Shown here one piece after another: positions 44,441 to 50,697 of a stretch of 50,697 nucleotides of DNA. The position numbers were made by a program, and so were the translations under genes. Under the pieces are notes generated by a model. That model searched no databases and was not told the DNA's origin. It saw only the letters and a list, made by a program, of their open reading frames with translations. Origin of the DNA: an uncultured Bacteroidales bacterium (GTDB lineage Bacteria; Bacteroidota; Bacteroidia; Bacteroidales; UBA932). The stretch covers positions 1 to 50,697 of the forward strand of contig CALYTI010000013.1 of NCBI GenBank assembly GCA_945487035.1. The letters run 5' to 3'. Position 1 is the first letter of the stretch. Every line of letters starts with the position of its first letter.

Positions 44441-45616
44441 ATGAAAGAAGAATTCAACATAGGATTGTTTAACGAATGCTTCCCTCCGGTGATGGATGGG
44501 GTATCCGTCTGTGTCCAGAATTATGCATATTGGCTTCAGAAGAAGGTTGGTGGCGTAGCTGTAATTACGCCGAATGTCCCTGGAGCGACATACAATTACG
44601 ACTACCAAGTAATCAATTATCTGTCAATGCCTGTTCCTTTCCGCCATCCATATGTCACAGGCATTCCAGAGATTGATCCGAGGACTTTGCGCAAGGTGAA
44701 CAGCAAGAGTTTCAGGATTGTTCACGCCCACACACCTTTCACGACCGGCGGATTTGCGGTCAGAGTGGCAAAAGCACAGAAGGTTCCGCTTGTGGCAACC
44801 TTCCATTCCAAGTACAGGGATGACTTTTCCAGAATCATCAAGAGCGATTTGGTGCTGGATGAACTTATTAAATATATAGTGGATTTCTACAACAAGGCTG
44901 ACCAGGTGTGGGTGCCTCAGGCTTCTGTGATTGATGTTATCCGGGATTACGGGTTCCACGGTCACGTGGAGGTTGTGGACAACGGAAGCGATCTGGTGGC
45001 GGATTATCCCGAGTCCTATTTCGATGATGCGAGAAAGTCCCTGGGCGTGGCTCCTGACGAGTTTATGTTCCTTTTTGTGGGTCAGCATATCTGGGAGAAG
45101 AATGTGCGCTTCATTATCGATGCTCTCGAGCAGATCAAGGATACCGACTTCAAGATGTTCTTTGTGGGGATAGGCTATGCGGCAGATGAGATGAAGAAGC
45201 TTGTTGCGGAGAAAGGGCTTGAGGATAAGGTGACTTTTGTGGGAAGTATTACCGACAGGGAGAAGATGAAAACCTACTACGCCGCCGCTGACCTTTTCCT
45301 CTTCCCATCCCTTTACGACAATGCGCCTCTGGTTGTCAGGGAGGCGGCCGCGTTGCATACTCCTTCGGTGATGGTTAAGGGAGCGACAGCTTCGACCATC
45401 ATCCGCGACAATGAGAACGGTTTTCTTATCGACAATGACCTGACGGATTTCAAGAATACGCTTCTTGCGCTGAAAAACGACAGGAAGAGAGTGCGCGAGG
45501 TGGGCATTCAGGCATCTCACAGCATCGTGCGAAGCTGGGAAAGTGTTGCCGACGAAGTTGTCGAGCGCTACAACGACATCATCAGCACCCGCAAACTCAT
45601 TCGTGTGATGAAATAA
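44441..45616 (+). CDS. GT4-family glycosyltransferase (GT-B fold)
   Basis: The 391-residue protein starts with GLFNECFPPVMDGVSVCVQN, the glycine-rich acceptor-side loop of GT4 enzymes. It continues with VHAHTPFTTGGFAVRVAKA and FHSKYRDDF. The donor-side half carries FVGQHIWEKN, VTFVGSITDREKMKTYYAAAD and the catalytic-region PLVVREAAALHTPSV, the E(x)7E-like motif that binds the nucleotide sugar. Related enzymes build glycolipids such as monoglucosyldiacylglycerol or capsule oligosaccharides, and the acceptor cannot be read here. It is monocistronic and convergent with the R-M gene. Confidence 0.92.
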   Translation: MKEEFNIGLFNECFPPVMDGVSVCVQNYAYWLQKKVGGVAVITPNVPGATYNYDYQVINYLSMPVPFRHPYVTGIPEIDPRTLRKVNSKSFRIVHAHTPFTTGGFAVRVAKAQKVPLVATFHSKYRDDFSRIIKSDLVLDELIKYIVDFYNKADQVWVPQASVIDVIRDYGFHGHVEVVDNGSDLVADYPESYFDDARKSLGVAPDEFMFLFVGQHIWEKNVRFIIDALEQIKDTDFKMFFVGIGYAADEMKKLVAEKGLEDKVTFVGSITDREKMKTYYAAADLFLFPSLYDNAPLVVREAAALHTPSVMVKGATASTIIRDNENGFLIDNDLTDFKNTLLALKNDRKRVREVGIQASHSIVRSWESVADEVVERYNDIISTRKLIRVMK

Positions 45617-45648
45617 TTGGTGGAGCGGTCGCGGAGACGCTTACCATT

Positions 45649-48423
45649 TCAATGGGTTAATTCTTGATACATTTTGAAGAGGCGGGCGACGATGTCAGCC
45701 TCGGTGGCGTCTTTCGGGAAGCCGTAGGCTTCGAGGACTGCAGCGTCATTTGCGCGGTGAGCACGGCGGAGTTCAACCGGCATTACCATCTCATCGTATA
45801 GGTCTGCAAGACTGCTGTCAGGGTAAAGTTCTCTGGCATCAAGGATTGCTTGTGCGGTCTGTTCAATCTTTTGCTTCTGATTGTCAGAAGGATTTGGCCA
45901 CGGGAAGTTGTTGTAAACCAGCGAAGCAGAGTACTGATAATCACTCTTCATTCTTCCACCAACAGCCCTCATCCATGCATTGTGAAGTGAAGAAGTAAGG
46001 ATACCAAAGAGATAAAACGATGCCTCTGGAACAATAAGCGCGCTGCCATTGATGATAACACTAGAATCTACATAGGATATAGGAATATATGCCCGTCGTT
46101 CAGAGGAAACCTTTGGAACAACAAGCATTTGCGAGTTAGGCTGACGAATCTCCCCGAAAAGGAATGGGTAATCAGCCATTGCAAGAGTCTGTGGTCGATT
46201 ACTAGACAGGCGGAATTCCCGGGTAAGAGAAACTCGCTTTTCCACGAATTTAGAAGTTTTCAACTCTTTTGGAGATATTCCTTTTAGCCACAAACACCAA
46301 CGCTTCTTATTCTTTAACAGCTCTTCTCCGCCTGCGTATTCGCGAATAAACTTTTGATTATCAGGTGATTCTCGAAGCATCTCTTGAACATCATCCTCAC
46401 TGAGAATTAGATGTCCGTCATCAATTGGCATACTCCCATAGTTCATTGCAGGCACATCACAGAGAGGCAAAGCACGTGTTTGAATTGTGATATGAGGTGC
46501 ATCCAAGAGATATCCGTTAATAGTTGAGGCGGACTTTATGTTACCACCATCAAATAATAACCTTTGTTTGTTCTTAACAAGTTCTAGGCTATCAGTGAAA
46601 CCTATAATTACACAATGAACATGTGCTTTCTGGTTCGCCTCACTATCCCATCGGAAGGTCCTGTAAGCAAAGAGAATAGAAACACCTCTACTAAACAAGT
46701 ACGACCAGAGTACTGGAACTTGCTCGCCCTGTGTAATGCTATTGGTCGAGACAAATGCAGTTTTAATATTGGTTCCATGCATAAAATCAGCGGCCTTTGA
46801 ATACCACCCACATACATAATCAAGATTTCCAGCTTTTACGCTTGGGAAAAGCCTTGTTAATTCTTCTTTTTGAATTGTATTCTGCTCCTTTTTACCCACA
46901 AACGGCGGATTACCCATAATGTAATCCAGCTCCGCTGCGGGAACGACCTCATTCCAATCCATCCGCAGGGCATTACCCTCGTGGATATTCGTATAAGTCT
47001 TCAGCGGCAGCGGGTCCAGATTATACCCCACAATCTCATCCGTCTCCTGCATCATCTGGCTCTCCGCAATCCACAGTGCCGTCTGCGCAACCGAGCAGGC
47101 AAAATCATTGATCTCAATCCCGTAAAACTGATTGATACTCACCTTAATCGGGTCATCAAACTCCCCAATCACACGGTCCCCGCCATAGATAATCCTCAGC
47201 ACCTCATTCTCCAAACGCCTCAAACAAGTATAGGACTCCGTCAGGAAATTTCCCGAACCGCAGGCAGGGTCAAAAAACTTCAATTCGGCCAGTTTCTCCT
47301 GAAAAGCATAAGCCCTCTCCTTCTTGGTCTTAGCCACAGAAACAGCTTTAATGTCAGCCAGTTCAGCCTTCAGTTCATCCAGGAACAGCGGGTCAATCAC
47401 CTTATGGATATTCTCAATGCTTGTATAGTGCATTCCGCCCGCCCTGCGGGTTTCCGGGTTCAGGGTGCTCTCGAACACGGCGCCGAAGATGGTTGGGCTG
47501 ATGAGGCTCCAGTCGAAATCGTCGGAAGCACGCTGGAGGATCAACTCCCTAATTTCTTCATTGATGCGTGGAATCTCGATGTCGCCGGCAAACATGCCAC
47601 CGTTCACATAAGGGAAGGCCAGCAACTTCTCATCCTCGTAAGGGTCACGCTCCTCCGGCTTCTGGTCCAGGATGTGGAACAGCTTGATAAGTTTCTCGCG
47701 GAATTCGCCTGCACTGAATTGCTCCATGTAGTCGTGGAACATGTTCTTGTTGCCGAAAATGCCTGCGTCCTCAGCGTAGAGACAGAACACCAAACGGACA
47801 CAGAGTTTGTTCAGTGCCTTCTGGCTCTCAGGGTTTGAAGGATCTTTGTATTGCGCGAGGATTTTGTCGTGGAGAACTCCTACAATCTCACCTGCCTGGA
47901 TGGACACTTCCAGTTCCTTCTTCAGGTGGACATTGGTGTCATCGACAAGGAAGGAGAGGCGGTGGAATTCCTTCTCAAGGTCGTTCAGTAGAATGGTTTC
48001 AGGGGCATCGTTGGGATGCTCCATGTCGTGCACTTCGAAAGTGCGGAAGTTGCATGCGACAATCCAGCGGGGTGCCATGGAGAGAGGGAGGCCGGCTGCG
48101 TAGCGGCGGGCCTGCTGGTAAGGAGTCAATTCTTGACCGTCTGACTGGCGGTACTTAGTTCCAAGATCCACATGGGAGCCTTTCTGCTCTATCAGTACCT
48201 TGGTGGAACTGATGTAGGCATCGATAAAGTCGGAGCCTTTTTCCTTGGTGATGGTCTTGACCGGCAATTCGAACTCCATTATCTTAGTGGGGTTGTCGAT
48301 GCCGAAAACCGTATGCAGGAGGTCTATCCAGAAGCGCTGGGTTTCACCTTTTTCATATCCCTTGCCGGACCATTCCTGAACGAAGGCCTTTGCCGCCTGT
48401 TTTTGAGTATTACTTGATGCCAT
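45649..48423 (-). CDS. MmeI-like single-chain restriction endonuclease-methyltransferase (type IIL/IIG)
   Basis: At 924 residues the protein is almost exactly MmeI-sized (919). The N-terminal domain has a D...ExK nuclease-type motif (D65/D68 and E79-Q-K81). A helical region follows, then an adenine-type DNA methyltransferase with SAM motif FFDPACGSGNFL near residue 388 and catalytic NPPF in DYIMGNPPFVGKK near 515. A target-recognition region (about 600-840) leads into a conserved C-terminal helix tail. Such enzymes methylate one strand of an asymmetric site and cut about 20 bp away. It lies 30 bp after the fic gene on the same strand. A shortened paralogue occurs at 40269-40715. The specificity is unknown. 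Confidence 0.88.
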   Translation of the reverse strand: MASSNTQKQAAKAFVQEWSGKGYEKGETQRFWIDLLHTVFGIDNPTKIMEFELPVKTITKEKGSDFIDAYISSTKVLIEQKGSHVDLGTKYRQSDGQELTPYQQARRYAAGLPLSMAPRWIVACNFRTFEVHDMEHPNDAPETILLNDLEKEFHRLSFLVDDTNVHLKKELEVSIQAGEIVGVLHDKILAQYKDPSNPESQKALNKLCVRLVFCLYAEDAGIFGNKNMFHDYMEQFSAGEFREKLIKLFHILDQKPEERDPYEDEKLLAFPYVNGGMFAGDIEIPRINEEIRELILQRASDDFDWSLISPTIFGAVFESTLNPETRRAGGMHYTSIENIHKVIDPLFLDELKAELADIKAVSVAKTKKERAYAFQEKLAELKFFDPACGSGNFLTESYTCLRRLENEVLRIIYGGDRVIGEFDDPIKVSINQFYGIEINDFACSVAQTALWIAESQMMQETDEIVGYNLDPLPLKTYTNIHEGNALRMDWNEVVPAAELDYIMGNPPFVGKKEQNTIQKEELTRLFPSVKAGNLDYVCGWYSKAADFMHGTNIKTAFVSTNSITQGEQVPVLWSYLFSRGVSILFAYRTFRWDSEANQKAHVHCVIIGFTDSLELVKNKQRLLFDGGNIKSASTINGYLLDAPHITIQTRALPLCDVPAMNYGSMPIDDGHLILSEDDVQEMLRESPDNQKFIREYAGGEELLKNKKRWCLWLKGISPKELKTSKFVEKRVSLTREFRLSSNRPQTLAMADYPFLFGEIRQPNSQMLVVPKVSSERRAYIPISYVDSSVIINGSALIVPEASFYLFGILTSSLHNAWMRAVGGRMKSDYQYSASLVYNNFPWPNPSDNQKQKIEQTAQAILDARELYPDSSLADLYDEMVMPVELRRAHRANDAAVLEAYGFPKDATEADIVARLFKMYQELTH

Positions 48424-48453
48424 AGTGGTCGCGAATCTGTAAATCTTTCAAAG

Positions 48454-49500
48454 TTAATGAATTTCAACAACTTTCCAGAAGCCGTTTCTCTTTCCGTTTT
48501 CCCGGACCAAGAGGCCTTTGCAAGTGAGGGAAGAGGTGAGCCTTTTGACGGTTCTCACTGATTTGCCAATGCGGGAAGCGAGCACATCCTGAGTAGCCTT
48601 TGGATCCTCACGGAGAACTTTCAGTAGCGTCTTCTCGTCCGAAGTGACATTCAAAGTGCCATTTTGCAGGGGCGAGGCGTCCGCTGGGTGATAAGTAATG
48701 TGCATCTCCCTGTTTTTCAGTTCGTGTTTACCGCCTAAGAGAAGATTCTCAAAGAAGTGCTCAAGAAATACCGGAGTCGCCTTGACATTCTTGTAGTAAC
48801 TCGAATAATTGGCTCTGACTAAAGCGTTTCTGAAATACCACGAATTCTCGGCAAAGGAATCGTTGTCTATTTCAAAACCGAAACTGCGAAGGTATTTGAT
48901 TGCGAAAACGGCTGTAGTTCGTGTGTTTCCTTCACAGAAAGGATGAATCTGCCATAATCCGGAGATGAATCTGCAGATTTGCCTTACTGCCTGCAAGGCA
49001 TTCAGTGAGGAATAATCAGTATTTCTTTCCTCCCGGAAATCGTACTCCAGGGTGCTCTTAATCATGTCATACGAAGAATACAGCACAGTGTCTCCGTCGA
49101 GAACCCATTCCTTTTTTGTGATGTTGTAGGGTCTGATTATGCCGGCTTCTTTGAATATGCCGGTAAACAGTCTGCTGTGAATCTGGAGCAGATAATCAGG
49201 AGAGAAGTTGAAAGTGGGCTCCGTAAGAATTTCTGCAATTCTGCTTGATACTTTGTCAGCCTCCTCTGTCCTCTCTTCCGCCGATTGCCTTCCGGATTTT
49301 GACCGATAATAGCTATCCAACAAATCCTTGACTTGAGCGATTGTTATATCGCCCTCAATATTCTGCTTTGCTGTCTCGATAAGGTACTCCGAAGCCTTGA
49401 GCCCATCGACATCCTGAAGACCTATCGCAGTCTTCCACGCAAGGGATTTCTCTTTCTGGCTTGGTGTTCCTCCTTTGATATATTCGTCAAATACTCCCAT
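48454..49500 (-). CDS. Fic-family protein with C-terminal winged helix
   Basis: The 348-residue protein has the Fic core HPFCEGNTRT at residues 186-195, which contains the catalytic His and the phosphate-binding GNxR. An N-terminal helical segment includes the KQNIEGDI inhibitory-helix region (the Ser/Thr of the usual S/TxxxE[G/N] motif is not at the expected place). A winged-helix DNA-binding domain is at about 285-345 (DVLASRIGKSVRTVKRLTSSL). Fic proteins usually transfer AMP from ATP to target proteins, and wHTH-bearing forms may also regulate their own transcription. It is upstream of, and apparently co-transcribed with, the MmeI-like R-M gene, suggesting a defence cassette. Confidence 0.92.
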   Translation of the reverse strand: MGVFDEYIKGGTPSQKEKSLAWKTAIGLQDVDGLKASEYLIETAKQNIEGDITIAQVKDLLDSYYRSKSGRQSAEERTEEADKVSSRIAEILTEPTFNFSPDYLLQIHSRLFTGIFKEAGIIRPYNITKKEWVLDGDTVLYSSYDMIKSTLEYDFREERNTDYSSLNALQAVRQICRFISGLWQIHPFCEGNTRTTAVFAIKYLRSFGFEIDNDSFAENSWYFRNALVRANYSSYYKNVKATPVFLEHFFENLLLGGKHELKNREMHITYHPADASPLQNGTLNVTSDEKTLLKVLREDPKATQDVLASRIGKSVRTVKRLTSSLTCKGLLVRENGKRNGFWKVVEIH

Positions 49501-49522
49501 ACATTGTCATCTTGGATACCTG

Positions 49523-49530
49523 CAAATATA
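49523..49530 (-). promoter_or_regulatory. -7 element of the fic/R-M operon promoter
   Basis: TATATTTG on the minus strand lies 22 bases before the fic start. The region where a -33 element would sit is the edge of a 12-bp tandem repeat (49543-49578), so repeat number could alter upstream promoter context. Confidence 0.55.
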
Positions 49531-49542
49531 CAAAAATTCTCC

Positions 49543-49578
49543 AAAGTGCCATTCAAAGTGCCATTTAAAGTGCCATTC
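49543..49578. repeat. 12-bp tandem repeat upstream of fic
   Basis: Three units read AAAGTGCCATTC, AAAGTGCCATTT and AAAGTGCCATTC. The 16-base segment 49551-49566 recurs exactly at 48649-48664 within the fic coding region. On the minus strand the units would encode Asn-Gly-Thr-Leu repeats, a linker type seen before winged-helix domains of Fic and AAA proteins. Confidence 0.8.
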
Positions 49579-49642
49579 ACATCCTCCTTGAACTGATCGC
49601 AACTCCAAAATGACAGAAAAAGACATTGTGTCAATTAATGTT

Positions 49643-49650
49643 TATCTTTG
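49643..49650 (+). promoter_or_regulatory. -7 element of the TSCPD gene promoter
   Basis: TATCTTTG matches TAnnTTTG and lies 5 bases before the ATG at 49656, suggesting a leaderless message. Confidence 0.5.
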
Positions 49651-49655
49651 CAGAT

Positions 49656-50072
49656 ATGAAAATTATCAGAACAATTGCAGCAGCACTGCTTGTAGCTGCG
49701 CTTTCAGTCCCGGCATTCGCGTCTGAAATGAAGGGGGATGATGAAAACAAAAAACAGGAGAGTGTTATGGTCGGAGATGATTATCAGATTGTAAGAAACG
49801 AGATTGTTGACGGAATCCGTTATGTGAGTGCGGTTCCAAGCCAGAAAGTGTGCTCAAACAGGATTGATATCGAGATTGAGGGCAATGTTGTCCGCAGTGT
49901 GGTTTTCACTAGGGGTTGCAACGGAAACGGCAAGGGCATAGGTGCCTTGATTCAGGGTATGACCGTTGAAGAGGCCGTCAAGCGTCTTAAGGGAATAACT
50001 TGCTCAAGCAGAGGGACTTCCTGTCCTGACCAACTCGCACGCGTCCTCGAAACCGCTTGTCTTGGTCGCTGA
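49656..50072 (+). CDS. TSCPD-domain protein with an N-terminal signal peptide
   Basis: The 138-residue protein carries a clear Sec signal (MKIIRTIAAALLVAALSVPA, cleavage near FAS-EM) and a charged linker. A complete TSCPD domain follows (about 62-136) with VCSNRIDIEIEG, FTRGCNGNGKGIGALIQGM, GITCSS and TSCPDQLARVLE. The four conserved cysteines are present. The stand-alone domain (TIGR03905-like) is usually cytoplasmic and is related to the cysteine-rich end of some B12-dependent ribonucleotide reductases. Export would be unusual. The start at 49656 begins the signal peptide, and the longer frame overlaps the promoter. The function is unknown. Confidence 0.82.
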   Translation: MKIIRTIAAALLVAALSVPAFASEMKGDDENKKQESVMVGDDYQIVRNEIVDGIRYVSAVPSQKVCSNRIDIEIEGNVVRSVVFTRGCNGNGKGIGALIQGMTVEEAVKRLKGITCSSRGTSCPDQLARVLETACLGR

Positions 50073-50120
50073 GTTGTACGCGTTATAAATTAATACATTA
50101 TTACACAAGAATAAAAAAAG

Positions 50121-50167
50121 GGGTGACTAAAAAGTCCTAGTGACTTTGAGGTCATCCTCTGTTTTTT
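50121..50167 (+). terminator. Rho-independent terminator of the TSCPD gene
   Basis: GGGTGAC pairs with GTCATCC and an inner AAAGTC with GACTTT, forming a two-part stem followed by six T residues, about 50 bp after the stop. Confidence 0.8.
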
Positions 50168-50224
50168 GACATCAGTGTTTTCCTTACCAATCACCTTGTT
50201 TCACTGCTTGATGCGCCTTGTTCA

Positions 50225-50359
50225 AAATCGTTTTGGGATTGATGTGCCCTGGAAGGCTGTCTGGAGGGTGTGAATCCCAAAACGAGGCAAAAAGTCGTCG
50301 TTTTGGGATGGACATGCCTTGCAGGGCCTTCTACGAGGGGGTGAATCCCAAAACGATTT
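50225..50359. repeat. Double-palindrome element with 16-bp terminal inverted repeats
   Basis: The left end AAATCGTTTTGGGATT (50225-50240) and right end AATCCCAAAACGATTT (50344-50359) are perfect inverted repeats. Inside, two similar units are each bounded by inverted CGTTTTGGGAT/ATCCCAAAACG (50229-50284 and 50299-50355). Each can fold as its own hairpin. No gene is present. Confidence 0.8.
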
Positions 50360-50412
50360 GGAATAACGATAGTCTGCAAATAGTATTATATTGCCCCGGA
50401 GGCGATAGCCGC

Positions 50413-50587
50413 CCGCATCTGCGGCATGCTGTTGCCTCTGAGAGGCGTGGCCACCCCCGGCCACGGGGAGGGGGAAGGGTCCGCCGGAGACAAGTTCCGC
50501 GTCAGCGGGACGCAGGAAACGGTGGAAGGGGCCGGAGCGAACGAAGTGAGCGGAGTCCTCTCAGAGGCAAGCTGCTGCCGCTGCGGA
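50413..50587. repeat. Long GC-rich imperfect hairpin element
   Basis: GCCTCTGAGAGG (50434-50445) and CCTCTCAGAGGC (50557-50568) form a perfect 12-bp stem. Pairing extends outward (CTGCGGCATGCTGTT with AAGCTGCTGCCGC), giving roughly 30 paired positions. The intervening 111 bases are GC-rich and include the hairpin GTGGCC/GGCCAC. The reading frames here are low-complexity and not convincing genes. The element could be a MITE-like repeat or a structured RNA. Confidence 0.65.
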
Positions 50588-50607
50588 GCTCTGCTCATAA
50601 AAAAGAA

Positions 50608-50633
50608 GAGGCCGACCATTTTTAGTCGGCCTC
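50608..50633 (-). terminator. Rho-independent terminator after tRNA-Ala
   Basis: On the minus strand a perfect 9-bp stem (GAGGCCGAC with GTCGGCCTC) and an 8-base loop are followed by TTCTTTTTT. It lies 13 bases downstream of the tRNA-Ala 3' end and would end its transcript. Confidence 0.9.
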
Positions 50634-50646
50634 TAATGTTTTGAAG

Positions 50647-50697
50647 TGGAGATAAAGAGATTCGAACTCTTGACCCCCTGCTTGCAAAGCAGGTGCT
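50647..50697 (-). tRNA. tRNA-Ala (anticodon TGC), 3' two thirds; 5' end beyond the window
   Basis: The reverse complement shows the anticodon arm CCTGC-TTTGCAA-GCAGG (anticodon TGC), T arm AAGAG-TTCGAAT-CTCTT and acceptor 3' strand TATCTCC with discriminator A. U at position 70 fits the G3-U70 identity pair of alanine tRNAs. The 5' acceptor strand and D arm are cut off. This tRNA normally lies in the 16S-23S spacer, but here a terminator follows instead of 23S. Confidence 0.93.

Larger units (their letters stand above)
50073..50646. other. 574-bp gene-free region before tRNA-Ala
   Basis: Apart from two terminators and two repeat elements, described separately, no gene is seen. The strand bias and composition change abruptly near 50385, from AT-rich to strongly GC-rich. 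Confidence 0.7.

Noticed and set aside
49422..49634. A 70-codon minus-strand frame encoding Asn-Gly-Thr-Leu repeats upstream of fic.
   Set aside because: It overlaps the fic start in another frame and the fic promoter. The repeat may be a scar of coding sequence but the frame is not a credible gene.
50229..50355. Two similar units that might suggest a tiny CRISPR array.
   Set aside because: The units are themselves long palindromes with no short direct repeat and unique spacer pattern, and no cas gene is present. A REP-like element is the better reading.
50218..50644. Reading frames of 72-135 codons across the right-end repeats.
   Set aside because: They lie across palindromic elements and the tRNA terminator and give low-complexity Arg/Gly-rich products.

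Overview
The window looks like a chromosomal segment of an obligately anaerobic, probably gut-associated member of the Bacteroidales. The evidence is a SusC/SusD pair, lipoproteins with Bacteroidota-type lipoboxes, many promoters of the Bacteroidota sigma type (TAnnTTTG near -7, in the best cases with TTTG 19-20 bp upstream), an anaerobic class III ribonucleotide reductase, and several Bacteroidales-type families (BACON, DUF4855, DUF3109). The GC content looks fairly high for the order. A Rikenellaceae-like host is possible but is only an inference.

Layout. 1-2248: the 5' three quarters of a 23S rRNA gene on the minus strand, with its own promoter at 2440-2470 and no 16S or tRNA in front of it. 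2570-11774: a five-gene polysaccharide-utilisation operon on the minus strand (susC, susD, a surface lipoprotein, a BACON-DUF4855 lipoprotein and a phosphodiester-glycosidase lipoprotein). 11840-14838: an OPT transporter with ispF, then tRNA-Gln, a CAT-anticodon tRNA and a small conserved ORF. 14843-20795: a tightly packed housekeeping operon (small membrane protein, tsaC, mutL, rhomboid, rsmE, phosphoesterase, radA). 20842-28965: nif3, an M16-like protein, a DUF3109 protein, an M24 aminopeptidase, a TPR protein and a U32 peptidase. 28999-31705: nrdD-nrdG. 31929-33738: a phosphopantetheinyl transferase divergent from malate dehydrogenase. 33911-39241: an AAA ATPase, an EnvC-like protein with a TPR protein, and an ECF sigma factor with a membrane-anchored beta-barrel protein.

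39262-50072 mixes housekeeping genes (comM/yifB-like, tsaE, a GT4 glycosyltransferase) with accessory or defence genes. These are a broken DUF3791/DUF3990 toxin-antitoxin-like module between two copies of a 54-bp repeat, a Fic protein in tandem with an MmeI-like restriction-modification enzyme, and a 148-residue internally deleted paralogue of that enzyme that keeps the putative nuclease residues but has lost the whole methyltransferase. The window closes with several palindromic repeat elements, a terminator and a partial tRNA-Ala(TGC) on the minus strand.

Two observations stand out. First, the rRNA operon appears split. A tRNA-Ala(TGC), which normally sits between 16S and 23S, is followed by a terminator at the right end, while a 23S gene on the same strand with a dedicated promoter starts about 48 kb away at the left end. 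Second, the mini-paralogue of the restriction-modification enzyme has an in-frame deletion of about 776 residues, yet its ends are well conserved. The PUL is also notable, because its only recognisable enzymes are a phosphodiester glycosidase and a DUF4855 protein, which suggests a phosphodiester-containing glycan as substrate.
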